From assembly GCA_022570795.1 (NCBI GenBank), contig JAKUDP010000004.1, forward strand, positions 434,001-498,000: DNA of 64,000 bases. The letters run 5' to 3'. Source of the stretch: Sphaerulina vaccinii (taxonomy: Eukaryota > Ascomycota > Dothideomycetes > Mycosphaerellales > Mycosphaerellaceae). A program made the translations under genes and the position numbers. The notes under the pieces were generated by a model. The model did no database searches. It was not told where the DNA came from and saw only the letters and a program-made list of their open reading frames with translations. Below, one piece after another: positions 1-11,030 of this stretch (positions within the stretch are counted from its first letter, which is position 1; every line of letters begins with the position of its first letter).

Positions 1-1
1 A

Positions 2-3000
2 CTCGCACGGCGGAAGTTCATCGTGGAGGACTCGCATTCACAGCTACTATTCGTCGATGCTGGCAAGACTGACTCCGAGATGGAGGAAGCTGCGCGCAAT
101 GTCGAACTGACAGAGAAGTCCTTGACTACGCTTCCATCATCTGCACCGCAAATCGACAGCGTAGATCCGAGCGCCACGAGCTACTGCCTGTACACCAGTG
201 GCACGACCGGAACGCCAAAAGGATGCGAATTGACGCATGAGAATGCCGTGCAAGCAATGCTGGCGTTTCAGAGGCTCTTTGCCGATCACTGGACCGAAGA
301 CTCTCGTTGGTTGCAATTCGCGAGCTACTGGTTTGATGTGTCAGTTCTCGAGCACTTCTGGAGCTGGAGCGTAGGCATCACTATGGTAGGAGCGCCGCGC
401 GACATTGTGCTCGGAGACCTCCCTGGCTTCATCACTGCGGCTAACATTACGCACATCGATTTGACACCATCTCTCGCACGACTTCTCAAGCCCGAGGAAG
501 TGCCAAGCCTACACAATCACGTCTTCATCACAGGCGGCGAGGCTCTCAAGCAAGAGATCATCAATGCCTGGGGACCACTGAACACCATTTACAATGGCTA
601 CGGTCCTACAGAAGCCACCATTGGCGTGACCATGAACCCTCATATCGGTCGGGACGCCAAGCCCTCGAACATTGGTCCGCCGTTCGACAATGTTGGAGCA
701 TATGTATTGGCGCCAGATACCGAGAGCCCAGTGATGCGTGGTGCAGTTGGTGAGCTCTGCGTGTCTGGCAAATTGGTGGGTAAAGGATATCTCAACAGAC
801 CTGAATTGACAGCAAAGGCATTTCCACATCTTGAGCGGTTCGGCGAACGTGTTTACAGGACGGGAGACCTTGTCAGACTGCTTGCCGATGGGTCAGTCTC
901 ATTCATTGGTCGCAATGACTCGCAGGCGAAGCTTCGTGGCCAGCGACTGGAGATCGATGAGATTGATGCTGTGATCAAGGCTTCGCACGATGGCATATCA
1001 GATGTTGCGTCCTTGGTCACAAAATCTGCTGAGGGTGAACGAGAAATGCTCGTATCTTTCATTGTCGATACAGAGGCCCGTGATCGGGACCTTCACCTGG
1101 CACAATCGAACCAAAGCTCTGAGGTTGTAGCTGCAGCGGATCAAGCGTGTCGAGATCGCCTTCCTGGATACATGGTTCCGACGCACATCGTGCCGCTCTC
1201 GCGCTTGCCACTTACCCCCAATAACAAGGTTGATAACAAGCGACTAGTTGCACTGTTCACTTCCATGGCCACGCAAGATCTTCAGAAGCTCAAAGGCGGT
1301 TCTGTGAGCAAACGCCCCTTGCGCGGGAAGGAGCGCAAAGTTGGCAAAGTCATTAGCAAGCTGCTCTCCATGGAGCTCGAGGACATCAGTGCTACATCGA
1401 ACATCTTCTCCCTCGGACTCTCGTCCGTATCGGCGATCACACTGGCGACATCACTCAAGCGAAGCGGCTTTGAGACTGCGAGTGTCAGAACGATCATGAG
1501 TAATCCCACAGTAGATCGTCTCTCGCAAGCTCTCTCAGGCGCCATTGCCGAAGGTCAAATCGAGCGCAGCGCAATCAGACAATCGCAGCTGAACATTTCT
1601 GCTTTCGCACAACGATATCGAGGCCTTGCAAGTCAATCGTTAGGTGTGAATGTGTCTGACGTCGAATCCATCGCGCCATGCACACCTCTGCAGGAAGGCC
1701 TCTTGGTAGATTCCGTCAAAGGCACAGAGCGACCGTACTTCAACGTCTTCCAATACCGCCTCCACGATGCAGACCACGATCGATTGGGAGAAGCGATTCT
1801 CCGCCTGCACCAGCAGCTTCCCATCCTGCGGACTTCGTTCATGCGCACTGAGGAGGGCTTCGCACAAGTCGTTCTGCGAAACACTGAGTGCCCCATCCAC
1901 TTCGAAGATGCGGAGAACGATGAAGATTGCGATGCGATATTGGCTGAGCTGAAAGCAGAGTGGCAAGCGTCAGCCGAGAGCGAAGTCACAAACCCTTTCG
2001 AAGCTGTTCTGGTGCACTCGCCATCTAAGAGCATCATGTCTCTGCACTCACATCATGCTCTATACGATGGCATCTCCTGGGACCTGATGATGAGCAAGCT
2101 GGGCGAAATTTATGCTTCGAGATCAGCTACAGTCGACTATGGCCCAAGCTTTGTCGAGGCATTGCCGTATGGTCCACTCTGCCAAAGAAAGGACACAGCG
2201 CAGTTCTGGCAGGAACAGCTGAAGGGTTTCCACTACAGCCCACTCGCTTTGGTAGCACATGGTGCATCGCGCGAGTCCCTGACGGTCACCAAGACTCTCC
2301 AATGTGGGCAGGCAGTGGAGGCAATAAGGAGAAAGCTAGGCGTTTCTCACCAAGCCGTATTTCAAGCAGCTTTCACAATTGCACTGCATCAGTACGCGCC
2401 ACAGACACAGACGTATGGAGTGGTTGTTTCTGGACGATCTATTGCATTCGACAACGCCGATTCTATCATCGGTCCTATGTTCAATACTGTACCTTACACA
2501 ATCAACATGGAGCCAACGGACAATTGGACCCGCCACCTACAGCGATGCCACGAAACGAATGTTGCGCTTGTCCCTCACCAGCATACATCTCTGCGAGAGA
2601 TCCGCAAGACTTGTCGTCGACACCCTACTGATCCAATGTTCGATGTTTTGTTCGTCTTCCAACGGCCGGACGAGGAGTTGGGCTCTAACCATCCTGCGTT
2701 CTTCGAGGCGATACCCTCAATCACCCCAGCAGAGTATCCTCTTGCCGTTGAGGTGGAGCTTGGTTCATCTGGCGCAGCTCAGGTCATTGCGGCAGCACAG
2801 CCCAGCGAGGCCACAGAGGCGAAGTTGGCAGAGTTCCTCGACTCATTCGACGAAGCGCTGCAGTGCATCACAGAAAGTGCAGAAAGCAAGATCTCGGACA
2901 GCTTCACTATCTCTCGCAGCAGCGGTGCAGCAACGCCACAGCAAGATCGTGATGTCTCTGCTGATGTCAATGGCGTGACTGACTTCGAGTGGACGGTGAA

Positions 3001-6000
3001 AGCAAAAGAGCTCAGATCGATCATTGCCGAAGTTGCTGGCAGCGATCCAGATGCTGTCACGGAGCATGTTGCGATCTTCACGCTTGGCCTTGACAGCATT
3101 GACGCTGTCAAGCTCGCTGCACGGATGAAGAAGGCTGGATTGCCGATACCAGTCAGCAAGATCTTGACAGCGCAGACAATACCACGAATACTGGATGCGC
3201 TCGACTCTAGCCCAGCCCAGAGCAACAAATCTGCATTGGTCAACAAGTTCTCCACATTGGCACAGCAGCTTGAGGGTCTGACCAATTTGGTCGATGCCAA
3301 GACTGCAAAGTCTGTGGAACGCATTATCCCAGCTGCACCTGGGCAAGAAGCTCTCATCGCGGAGATGATCCGCTCTGACTTCCATGAATACTTCAATTCA
3401 GACGTCTTGCGATTGCGGCCAGATGTGAACATCGCGCGATTGAAGAAGGCCTGGCAGGACGTTGTGCGCGCTTCACCTATCCTTCGCACAGCGTTCGTGG
3501 AAGTCTCGGATCCTGACACAGACGCCACTTTTGCACAAGTCATCTTGAGCGCTGATGCACTGGAATTTGACGAGGTGCAAGCAAGCAGTCTAGACGACCT
3601 TGACGACTACTTCGAGAAGGTTAAGGTCGACGTCCGCACTACATTCTCAACGAAGTCGCCGTTGCGTCTAGCGATCGCAACGGTCAAGGATGAGCACTAC
3701 CTTGTGCTGTCCCTGTCTCATGCGCAGTATGACGGCCATAGTCTTGGGCTTTTACACTCTGATATTGCTGCCGCTTATGCTGGCAAGCTTGGCGAGCGTC
3801 CACAATATGATGAGGTGATCAACGAGGCATTGAGTGCGACTGATCAGAGCGCACTCACTTTCTGGCGTGAGACACTCGCTGAGGCCAAAGTCTCGCGCTT
3901 CAGCAGCGCCGAGAATGAATCGAACGTGGAGACCTACCACACCGAGCGTACATCCACGGTATCAGGCAAAGATGCTCGGACTTTCTGCCAGAAGTTAGGC
4001 GTATCTTTGCAAGCACTTGCACAAGCGTCCTGGGCACTCGTTCTAGCACGCTATCTGGAGGATCTCGAGGTTCTCTTTGGTGTTGTGCTCGCGTGTCGTG
4101 ACAGTGAGGAAGCTGAGCAGACACTGTTCCCCACCATGAATACCGTGCCTGTCAGAGTGTCTTTACACGGCTCCGTGTCTGGAATGCTTCATGATGTACA
4201 AGATAACATCAACAACATGCGACAGCACCAGAAAACTCCGCTGCGTAACATACAAGCAGCGTGCACGGATCTGCTTCGTTCGAGCAAGAACAAACCAGGA
4301 CATGGGCTCTTCGACACACTCTTCATCTACCAGAACAGGGGAGATATCGCTGAAGACCCACAAGAGTTACTGTATGAGTCCGCCGCTGCTGACGCCAACG
4401 TCGAATACCCGATCGCCGTGGAAGTGGAAGCTGTTGGAGATGAGCTGGTCATTCGTGCTGCATGCAAGTCTACGGCTCTCGATGAAGCCGGGGCAGACCT
4501 ACTACTGCAGCGATTTAACGACGTTCTCGAGTTCTTGACAACTAACAAAGATCAAGACGCCATTGATCTTCCTGGCGACGATGTTGTCATCTGTGGCTTA
4601 CCAGCCTTCACACTACCCTCAGAATCTCTGTCAAGACAAACAACTCGAGAACAAAATGCCATGGAGGACTCTGACGATGACTCGGTCGACGACACCGCGA
4701 TTATGGATGCGATTCGGTCAGCGCTTGCTCAAGTGTCACGAACGCCAGTGGACGACATTTCTCCACAAGCCACGATCGACTCTATTGGCATTGATTCCAT
4801 CTCCGCTATCAAAGTAGCGTCAATACTACGCAAGGACTCCATCAAGTTATCTGTTAGCGATCTGCTGAAAGCCCAGACGCCGAAACGTATGGCACAACTT
4901 GTTGGTGATGCCGAGACAGTGAATGACAGCACCACCGCCAAGGATACAATTGCGACCGCAATGAAGAGCCTAGACGTACTTGCTATACAGCAGAAGCATT
5001 CAATTGACGCCAGCAATGTAGAGACTATTCTGCCTGCAACCGCTGGCCAGATTTACATGCTGTCACTTTGCCGAAAGACTGGTGGGGAGCTGTTCTACCC
5101 GACTTTCAGCTACCATCTCCAGACAGATAAGTCCATGGAAGCTGTTCGCCGGGCTTGGACCCAGCTTGTTGCGCAGAATCCCGTGCTCCGAACTCAGCTT
5201 TGTGCGACCGAGATCGCCACACTTCCGCTTCTCCAATTCGTGGTCAAGGAGCCTGGCACGAGCTTCTATTGCGGAGATGAAAGCCCTGTCACTCTCACAC
5301 AGCCCTTCGCCCGACTACATGCACATAAGGTCAGCAGTGGCTTCATGCTTCAACTCACGATCCATCACACACTTTACGATGCAGTGTCCCTGCCCCTCTT
5401 GATGCAAGATCTTGAGTCTATGCTGAAGGGCACGTCGATGGACAAGCAAAGCATCAGATTTGAAGACTACATTGCTCTTGGTGTCCGTGAGTCAGCTGTC
5501 AAGAGACGCGAACAATTCTGGAAGACGTACTTGCGGGACGCGAATCTCGTGAGCCTCTCTCAGCCTAGCCATGATACCATACAGAAGGTTCAGATATTCA
5601 AGCCTACAGCCTTCACATCGTGCGTGGACTTGGAACGAAAAGCTCGAAACACAGGAGTCTCATCACAAGCATTGCTGTTCGCTGTGTACGCCAGAGTCTA
5701 TGCCAATCACGAACATCCAACCTGCAAGGATGCGCAGGATGTAGTCCTTGGCATCTACATCGCCAATCGTTCACATCTGCCAGATCTTGATCAGCTACGG
5801 GCACCAACACTCAATCTAATGCCTTTGCTTGTGCGAGCACCAAAGACTAAAAGCATCATCGAGAGCGCAAAGCAGATCAGCAAAGACCTGCGAGACATCA
5901 CTACAGCAGAGAACTCATGCGTCAGTCTGAGCGAGATATTCGACTGGACTGGCGTGAAGATTGACACATTTGTCAACTTCCTCAAGCTGCCGGATCAGGA

Positions 6001-6295
6001 TGATCAGCCCACTGAGGACAAGAGTGGTACAGTCATCATGGAGAGCAACGATGAGTGGACCGAAGAAATAAGCCGAGTCTACGAGCCAGAAAGACCCGAA
6101 GCATTCGAAATGCCCAAAGAGCTGGAGGGTTTCGAGGTGCACGAAGCATATCAGCATGCTGTCGATGTTGAGCTTGCAATCAAGGATGGTAAGCTCAGTA
6201 TGGGATTGTTTTGCTTGGAGGACATGATAGGTCTCGATGAGGCCAATGCGATGACAGAGGAGCTCATTGCGGAACTGGAGGAGATTGTGGTTTGA
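2..6295 (+). CDS. Ferrichrome-type siderophore NRPS, C-terminal part (5' end outside window)
   Basis: The frame is open to the left edge, so only the 3' part of the gene is present (about 2,097 residues). Domain order is A-T-C-T-C-T-C. The adenylation domain shows YTSGTTGTPKG (about 191-223), NGYGPTE (593-613), YRTGDL and the LPLTPNNKVDNK end motif. The three carrier domains have their phosphopantetheine serines at about 1424 (LGLSS), 3095 (LGLDS) and 4796 (IGIDS). The condensation motifs are HHALYDG (2051-2071), SHAQYDG (3716-3736, first His replaced by Ser) and HHTLYDA (5363-5383, final Gly replaced by Ala). A terminal T-C-T-C array after the last A domain is the known hallmark of SidC/NPS2 ferrichrome synthetases, which build intracellular hydroxamate siderophores by reusing modules. 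No intron is seen here. Assignment to the SidC/NPS2 line is an inference from architecture; other fungal NRPSs are less likely. Confidence 0.88.
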   Translation, partial: LARRKFIVEDSHSQLLFVDAGKTDSEMEEAARNVELTEKSLTTLPSSAPQIDSVDPSATSYCLYTSGTTGTPKGCELTHENAVQAMLAFQRLFADHWTEDSRWLQFASYWFDVSVLEHFWSWSVGITMVGAPRDIVLGDLPGFITAANITHIDLTPSLARLLKPEEVPSLHNHVFITGGEALKQEIINAWGPLNTIYNGYGPTEATIGVTMNPHIGRDAKPSNIGPPFDNVGAYVLAPDTESPVMRGAVGELCVSGKLVGKGYLNRPELTAKAFPHLERFGERVYRTGDLVRLLADGSVSFIGRNDSQAKLRGQRLEIDEIDAVIKASHDGISDVASLVTKSAEGEREMLVSFIVDTEARDRDLHLAQSNQSSEVVAAADQACRDRLPGYMVPTHIVPLSRLPLTPNNKVDNKRLVALFTSMATQDLQKLKGGSVSKRPLRGKERKVGKVISKLLSMELEDISATSNIFSLGLSSVSAITLATSLKRSGFETASVRTIMSNPTVDRLSQALSGAIAEGQIERSAIRQSQLNISAFAQRYRGLASQSLGVNVSDVESIAPCTPLQEGLLVDSVKGTERPYFNVFQYRLHDADHDRLGEAILRLHQQLPILRTSFMRTEEGFAQVVLRNTECPIHFEDAENDEDCDAILAELKAEWQASAESEVTNPFEAVLVHSPSKSIMSLHSHHALYDGISWDLMMSKLGEIYASRSATVDYGPSFVEALPYGPLCQRKDTAQFWQEQLKGFHYSPLALVAHGASRESLTVTKTLQCGQAVEAIRRKLGVSHQAVFQAAFTIALHQYAPQTQTYGVVVSGRSIAFDNADSIIGPMFNTVPYTINMEPTDNWTRHLQRCHETNVALVPHQHTSLREIRKTCRRHPTDPMFDVLFVFQRPDEELGSNHPAFFEAIPSITPAEYPLAVEVELGSSGAAQVIAAAQPSEATEAKLAEFLDSFDEALQCITESAESKISDSFTISRSSGAATPQQDRDVSADVNGVTDFEWTVKAKELRSIIAEVAGSDPDAVTEHVAIFTLGLDSIDAVKLAARMKKAGLPIPVSKILTAQTIPRILDALDSSPAQSNKSALVNKFSTLAQQLEGLTNLVDAKTAKSVERIIPAAPGQEALIAEMIRSDFHEYFNSDVLRLRPDVNIARLKKAWQDVVRASPILRTAFVEVSDPDTDATFAQVILSADALEFDEVQASSLDDLDDYFEKVKVDVRTTFSTKSPLRLAIATVKDEHYLVLSLSHAQYDGHSLGLLHSDIAAAYAGKLGERPQYDEVINEALSATDQSALTFWRETLAEAKVSRFSSAENESNVETYHTERTSTVSGKDARTFCQKLGVSLQALAQASWALVLARYLEDLEVLFGVVLACRDSEEAEQTLFPTMNTVPVRVSLHGSVSGMLHDVQDNINNMRQHQKTPLRNIQAACTDLLRSSKNKPGHGLFDTLFIYQNRGDIAEDPQELLYESAAADANVEYPIAVEVEAVGDELVIRAACKSTALDEAGADLLLQRFNDVLEFLTTNKDQDAIDLPGDDVVICGLPAFTLPSESLSRQTTREQNAMEDSDDDSVDDTAIMDAIRSALAQVSRTPVDDISPQATIDSIGIDSISAIKVASILRKDSIKLSVSDLLKAQTPKRMAQLVGDAETVNDSTTAKDTIATAMKSLDVLAIQQKHSIDASNVETILPATAGQIYMLSLCRKTGGELFYPTFSYHLQTDKSMEAVRRAWTQLVAQNPVLRTQLCATEIATLPLLQFVVKEPGTSFYCGDESPVTLTQPFARLHAHKVSSGFMLQLTIHHTLYDAVSLPLLMQDLESMLKGTSMDKQSIRFEDYIALGVRESAVKRREQFWKTYLRDANLVSLSQPSHDTIQKVQIFKPTAFTSCVDLERKARNTGVSSQALLFAVYARVYANHEHPTCKDAQDVVLGIYIANRSHLPDLDQLRAPTLNLMPLLVRAPKTKSIIESAKQISKDLRDITTAENSCVSLSEIFDWTGVKIDTFVNFLKLPDQDDQPTEDKSGTVIMESNDEWTEEISRVYEPERPEAFEMPKELEGFEVHEAYQHAVDVELAIKDGKLSMGLFCLEDMIGLDEANAMTEELIAELEEIVV

Positions 6296-7152
6296 AAACT
6301 GAATCGAAGAAAGCATGGTTCAGTTTGCATTTGCATTTGCAGGAGTTCTGTTGCGTTTGAGCATGGGACGAAGTTGCGATAGAGGTAAGGTATAGATTGT
6401 ACATTTGTACATAGTTCGATTATTACTTGTGTTTACCACCTTGTCTCCCAACGTCGGAAATGCTCTCCGAGAACTGGATTGAAAAGCAAGGCGCTCTGTC
6501 TGGAAACGCAATAGCCTGGTGCACGAGCTTGGGCGGAGACGTCTTGATCTGATTGGGAAGGCTCGACGTTTGATCGCTTATAACGACTCTTTCTATTGGG
6601 GCATATTATGAATTAAGCATTATACATTGCAGTCGTGATCATAATTTCGTTCTACATCTCTTATCGTCCCCTTCTTCCTAGTCTCGTTCCACCAGCTTCA
6701 TGGACGTCCCACACCTCTGCTTCCTCTCCTCGCCTTCTGTAGTGCGTAGCTGGATCAGCTGCTGTGAAGCTATTCATAGAATTTGGTCGTTTCAATGCTA
6801 TCCTGAGCAAAGTATCTTCTTGTCGTTCCTTATCTCGCTCAAGCGTCTTCTGTCGTTGGTGTTCGCGTCGCTTCTTGATGCGCTCGATGAGGGCTGTGAG
6901 CATTGCGCACATAGGTTCTTGTGGCTATTGGTGAAGCCTAGGAAATGAGGATTCTTGTAGTGCCAGATCCATAGTCAGATCCGGAATCTCCTTGTCTCAC
7001 ATCATGAATGACAGCAAACTATGTCCCAGATTGTAGCAAACCACCAGCAAGACAGTCGTGAATGTCATTGTTGTTCCAATGCCTCGTGCCAAAGTAGCAT
7101 CACTAGTGACAGAAGCACTATCATCTAATGCAGCCCCTTCAGCATCCGCCAG
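6296..7152. other. Intergenic, no gene seen
   Basis: Lies between the convergent NRPS and GH30 genes. Only short ORFs on both strands without protein-like character; it probably holds the two 3' UTRs. Confidence 0.6.
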
Positions 7153-8789
7153 TCAACTGCTCGGCAGAACCCAAGTGACCACACTGGAAGCAGGCACAGT
7201 ACCACTCCACTTGGAACCACTAGTCATGGCAGCCGTAACAAAGACATCATGCGTCAAAGTATTCATCACGACCACAGTTCTGGTACCATCAGGGTTAAGA
7301 GTCGCAACACTCTGTATGCCAGGCTGGTTACTCGTTGCTGAACTCCCGGTACCTTTGAGGACAATAGCACCTCTTGGGATGAATTTACTGAACTGCGCCA
7401 TGAGGTAGTAGGCTATGTTGAAAGTGTAGGAACCATCGGAGTTGATTGTTACGAGACCGCGGCAGGAAGAGCACCCGCCAGATAGGTAAGGTCCGTTGGA
7501 AGCATCACTGCCTAGTCCCCAAGCCATAACGCCCGAGGCCCAGTTCTGTAGAGGTCCGATCGTGAAGTTCGCGGCTTGAAACCAGTTGCTCGAGTCGACG
7601 GCGGGTGTCCAGCATTCCGACATGTATTGCGCGACTCCAGGGTTCGCGTTGTGGAAGTCTGTCATGGCTGACCAGGCGAGATTGCCAGCGTAACAGTGCC
7701 ATGCGACTGTGTTGGTGTACTTGCTAGCTTTGTTGATAACAGTTTGTGGGTAGGAGGGTACGTCTGTGTTGTGATCGTAAGCCCATATGGATGTTCCGAG
7801 ACCAGATTGAACGAGTGCAGGGCCAACGTGGTTCTGGATAAGGTCGGCTTGTTCGTGATCGTACATGTACATTGATGGGTAGCCTAAAAAAGTAGTAGGT
7901 AGAAGGTAAGCAAGTATCTCTGAATTGCGCGAATGTGTTTCCGTAGAGCTGTCTGTGAGCTTGTCGCCACAGAAGGCTCAAGCTGAGTGAGACATTCGGG
8001 AGTGGGGATGCCTTTGGTCTACTACTGCTTACCTGGTGGGCTCATCAACGGCTCATTCTGGAGAGTGATGGCATTGACTGCAACGCCTTGAGCTGCGAAT
8101 GCTTTGATGTACTTGACGAAGTATTGAGCGAACTGAGTCGAATACTTTGTTTGGCTTGGATCGAGGTAGCCATCTGCGAGGTTGTTGGAGGTGGTGTTGC
8201 CCATCATGACTCCATTGGTCTTCATCCATCCCGGCGGTGACCAGGGAGATCCAATGACGTTGATTTGAGAGTTCTTCGCCTTCATCTTAGCAAGCAATTG
8301 TGCCATCAAGATGCCGTGGTTACCGAGAGCGAAATTGGTCATGTTCGTGTCCGGCTTGCCACCGTTATCGTTGTATGTTGTAGCAGTCGATGAGAGATCT
8401 GATGAGCCGATTGTATGTCGCATCATGCTGAAGGCTGCTCCAGAGGTGGTCATCAGGGAGGTGAGTAGTGCGTCCAGCTTCAAGCTCGAAAGCGAGTTGA
8501 ATGTGCTGACAGTGGCATCTGTTACTGCTGCACCGAAGCCAGTGATAGTCTGCTTGTATCCAGAAGTCGAATCATCGATGCTGAGCTGCCATGTCTTTGC
8601 GTTGCTGCTTGGTGATCCATTGCCACGCACGGGAGCAGCGATTGACGCAAGTTTCTTGGAAAGATCGGAAGTGGTACAGAAAGCTGTGGCTCCGTCGTGC
8701 CTTGTGTTTGTCGAAGGTAGTGATGAGGTAGGATTGATCAGGAGCAGTATCAGAATAGCAAGCAGGGTGTACAAGCTGGGACCGGCCAT
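7153..8789 (-). CDS. Secreted GH30 glycosidase, endo-beta-1,6-glucanase-like
   Basis: Two exons, complement of 7153-7883 and 8033-8789, joined across a 149-nt intron (donor GTAAGC, acceptor TTTTTTAG); the product is 495 aa. Residues 1 to about 24 form a signal peptide with a strong hydrophobic stretch, so the enzyme should be secreted. The acid/base motif TLQNEPLMSPP has Glu246 and the nucleophile motif MSECWTP has Glu342; both fit clan GH-A family 30. The phrase NEPLMSPPGYPSM resembles fungal endo-beta-1,6-glucanases, which cut beta-1,6-glucan of fungal walls (own-wall remodelling or mycoparasitism). The frame extends upstream to a GTG at 8816, but the first ATG is at 8789 and gives a clean signal peptide. 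Cleaving glucosylceramide instead is possible but fits less well. Confidence 0.88.
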
Positions 8790-11017
8790 GTTTGCGTAAC
8801 GTAGTGCAGAGAGCACGGAGTTGAAAGATTCGATAGGTTGCTCATAGTGGCCAAGACACTGTATCTTTATGTTCTGATCAGATCAGCAACACCTTATCTC
8901 CCATGTTCGACCACATCGCGCCCTCCGAAACAGGACGTCCATCATTGTGTCGGCGCAATCAGCCATGGCCTCCATACTCATGACCCCACAGGGACAGTAT
9001 CCAGCGCAGGAACCCTTGTTACGCGCTCGAGGGAGTCGCTTACTTCCGATCATGCCCTATTGCGTGTGTGAATAGCAGCTGGCATTGGCCATAGTAGGCT
9101 ATACCGTGATCCACATGCCATGTAAGCTTCGGGTTAGAGTACGGATTAGAACGATGTCTTGAAGAGTCCGGACAGGCCAAACCAGAATATAAGGGTCTGC
9201 GTGGAGGGAGGAGTGGGTCTTGGAGGCGTTCAAGTTCGGGGCAAGTGTGATCTGCATCACGTTGCCTGACTGGGCACAACGCGCCATGGCTCGCCACAGC
9301 GCTCTGTCGGATGTCTTAGGACGACTGGCAATCTTCAACACTGTACAAAGTACATAGCACTCAGAGATAAGCTGCGCAGTCCAATATGACGCTCAAAAGT
9401 AGTAGGATGTACCATCCAGAACTTGGCTGCTAGGAGGGCTGTTGCGAGGTGGCCTATCAGGCTATGTACTTGTTCCATTGACATCCTCGGAGGGTCGTCG
9501 ACGTGCTGTTTGTCAGCTTTGAATCCCAGCATGATATACTCAATGAGAATCGAGACTGCAAATAGCAAGAGGCCTCGCAGCGGGCCGTGGAAGCCTGAAT
9601 GCAGCCTGCGAGAGTGCTATGTTGTCGATATCAGACTGTGCGATTGATGTGGCCGAGCAGGAGGAGCTCCAGTACGCGTTGCCAGTGCTCTGAAGTGCCA
9701 GCCCACGACCTGTTTCTCTTGGAGTATATGAGCAAGTCGACTTCGCGTTGCCTGAAGTGCAACTGCAGCTGATATCGCCAGACAACGACTCGCCAGGCGC
9801 GCAGACTTTCACTTGCGGATGTTTCCAGTGTGTGAGAGACGTCGTTTCACGTGCCTGCGGTCCATGTGGTCGGTCGCAAGAGATTGAAGCATATTGCTCT
9901 GCGACTGCGTCAGTCCTAGATCTAGACTGATCTGTTCGGAGGAACGTCAGTAGACGTAAGACACGTTGATCGGCTAGCGCGATCTGGCAGAATGAGCCCA
10001 AATCCTTCTTGGGAAACATACACGTCTATTGAATCCTGTGCCACGTGGCTCATTTCTTCTGTGTCGACGCGTCGCAGATATCCCTTCAACTGGTATCGCT
10101 ATTCGCAACGTTTCGCATATGTCAGATGCTTGCCGTCAAACGAGATCTTGCTTCGTGCAACGCGCCTGGGAGCTTGAGGCATGGCGTGAAGGTTCGTAGT
10201 GAACCTGGTGTACTCATATGGGAGGCTTATCTCGACGTCCTTGAAGAGAATGGTGAGCGTCGGTTCCGGGACGATGAGAACCTGTGAAGAGAAAGGTATT
10301 GCCGCGGCAGTTGAAGGGTTCCAAACTGCCCTCACTGTTTCATGGACGTGGCGACATAGCATCCAGTGTCATCCTTTTCCCTGAAACGGCAAGGAGCGCG
10401 ACCTCGACGATACAGTTCATACTGTCTAGGATGCTCATCGATTGCTATCTTCAAATGTTGTTGAAGGAGAAGATGGAGAGAAGAGAAGGAGAAATGGAGA
10501 AGTGGAAGCAAGAAGGGGACGTTGCCAAGAACCGGAGCCAGCTCCGCTGCCATTGCACTTCAGGAACTTCTTCGTCGTGGTGCCTCCTCCTTCCCCTACT
10601 AACATCACGGACAATGTCATCGAACAAGAGTCTTAGCGGCCCTTTGTAGCATCTGCTCAATCCTCTCACCTCATGACGCGTATTCGGGCGAGCAAAGCGC
10701 AGAGACTGGTAATATACATGGAGTCCAGACGACATGAACCTAGCAGTCCGCGGTGCAAGGGAAGACATTGTTGTTAACTCTGAACATTCTATTTCATTGT
10801 GCGGCTCTCTGTTTTCCCACCATTCTTCGAAACTCATCCAGTCGTGAACTCGCTACCCCAGTAAGTTTATCTCCGGCAGAGTGTCATCACTTTCTCCCCC
10901 GGTCGCTGGAAACGCTGATGCCTCACATTGTGCAGCTCTCTGTCCTCCCATCGTTTCTCGACACTGATCGGGTCGCGAACTAGCTGGCCTGGTACAACCA
11001 TCTCCCGCGGAGTATCA
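8790..11017. other. 2.2-kb stretch without a convincing gene
   Basis: Several ORFs of 60-160 codons occur (for example minus strand 9540-10019 and 10451-10837), but none shows a recognisable domain or a convincing exon chain. The minus-strand piece starting at 10837 with ATG (MSFEEWWENREP) has some coding flavour and could be a first exon or a gene remnant. The right end contains two diverged copies of about 95 bp, starting near 10801 and 10932. Confidence 0.5.
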
Positions 11018-11030
11018 TTACTTCCTTCCA
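10801..11030. repeat. Diverged tandem duplication, period about 131 bp
   Basis: The segments beginning at 10801 and 10932 both read GC[G/A]GCTCTCTGT followed by related sequence for roughly 95 bp, including GTCG[T/C]GAACT and GGAGTATCATTAC-like blocks. The second copy runs into the 3' end of the F-box gene. Function unknown. Confidence 0.55.

Noticed and set aside
9540..10019. 159-codon minus-strand ORF
   Set aside because: No domain, no supporting splice pattern, composition like random sequence.
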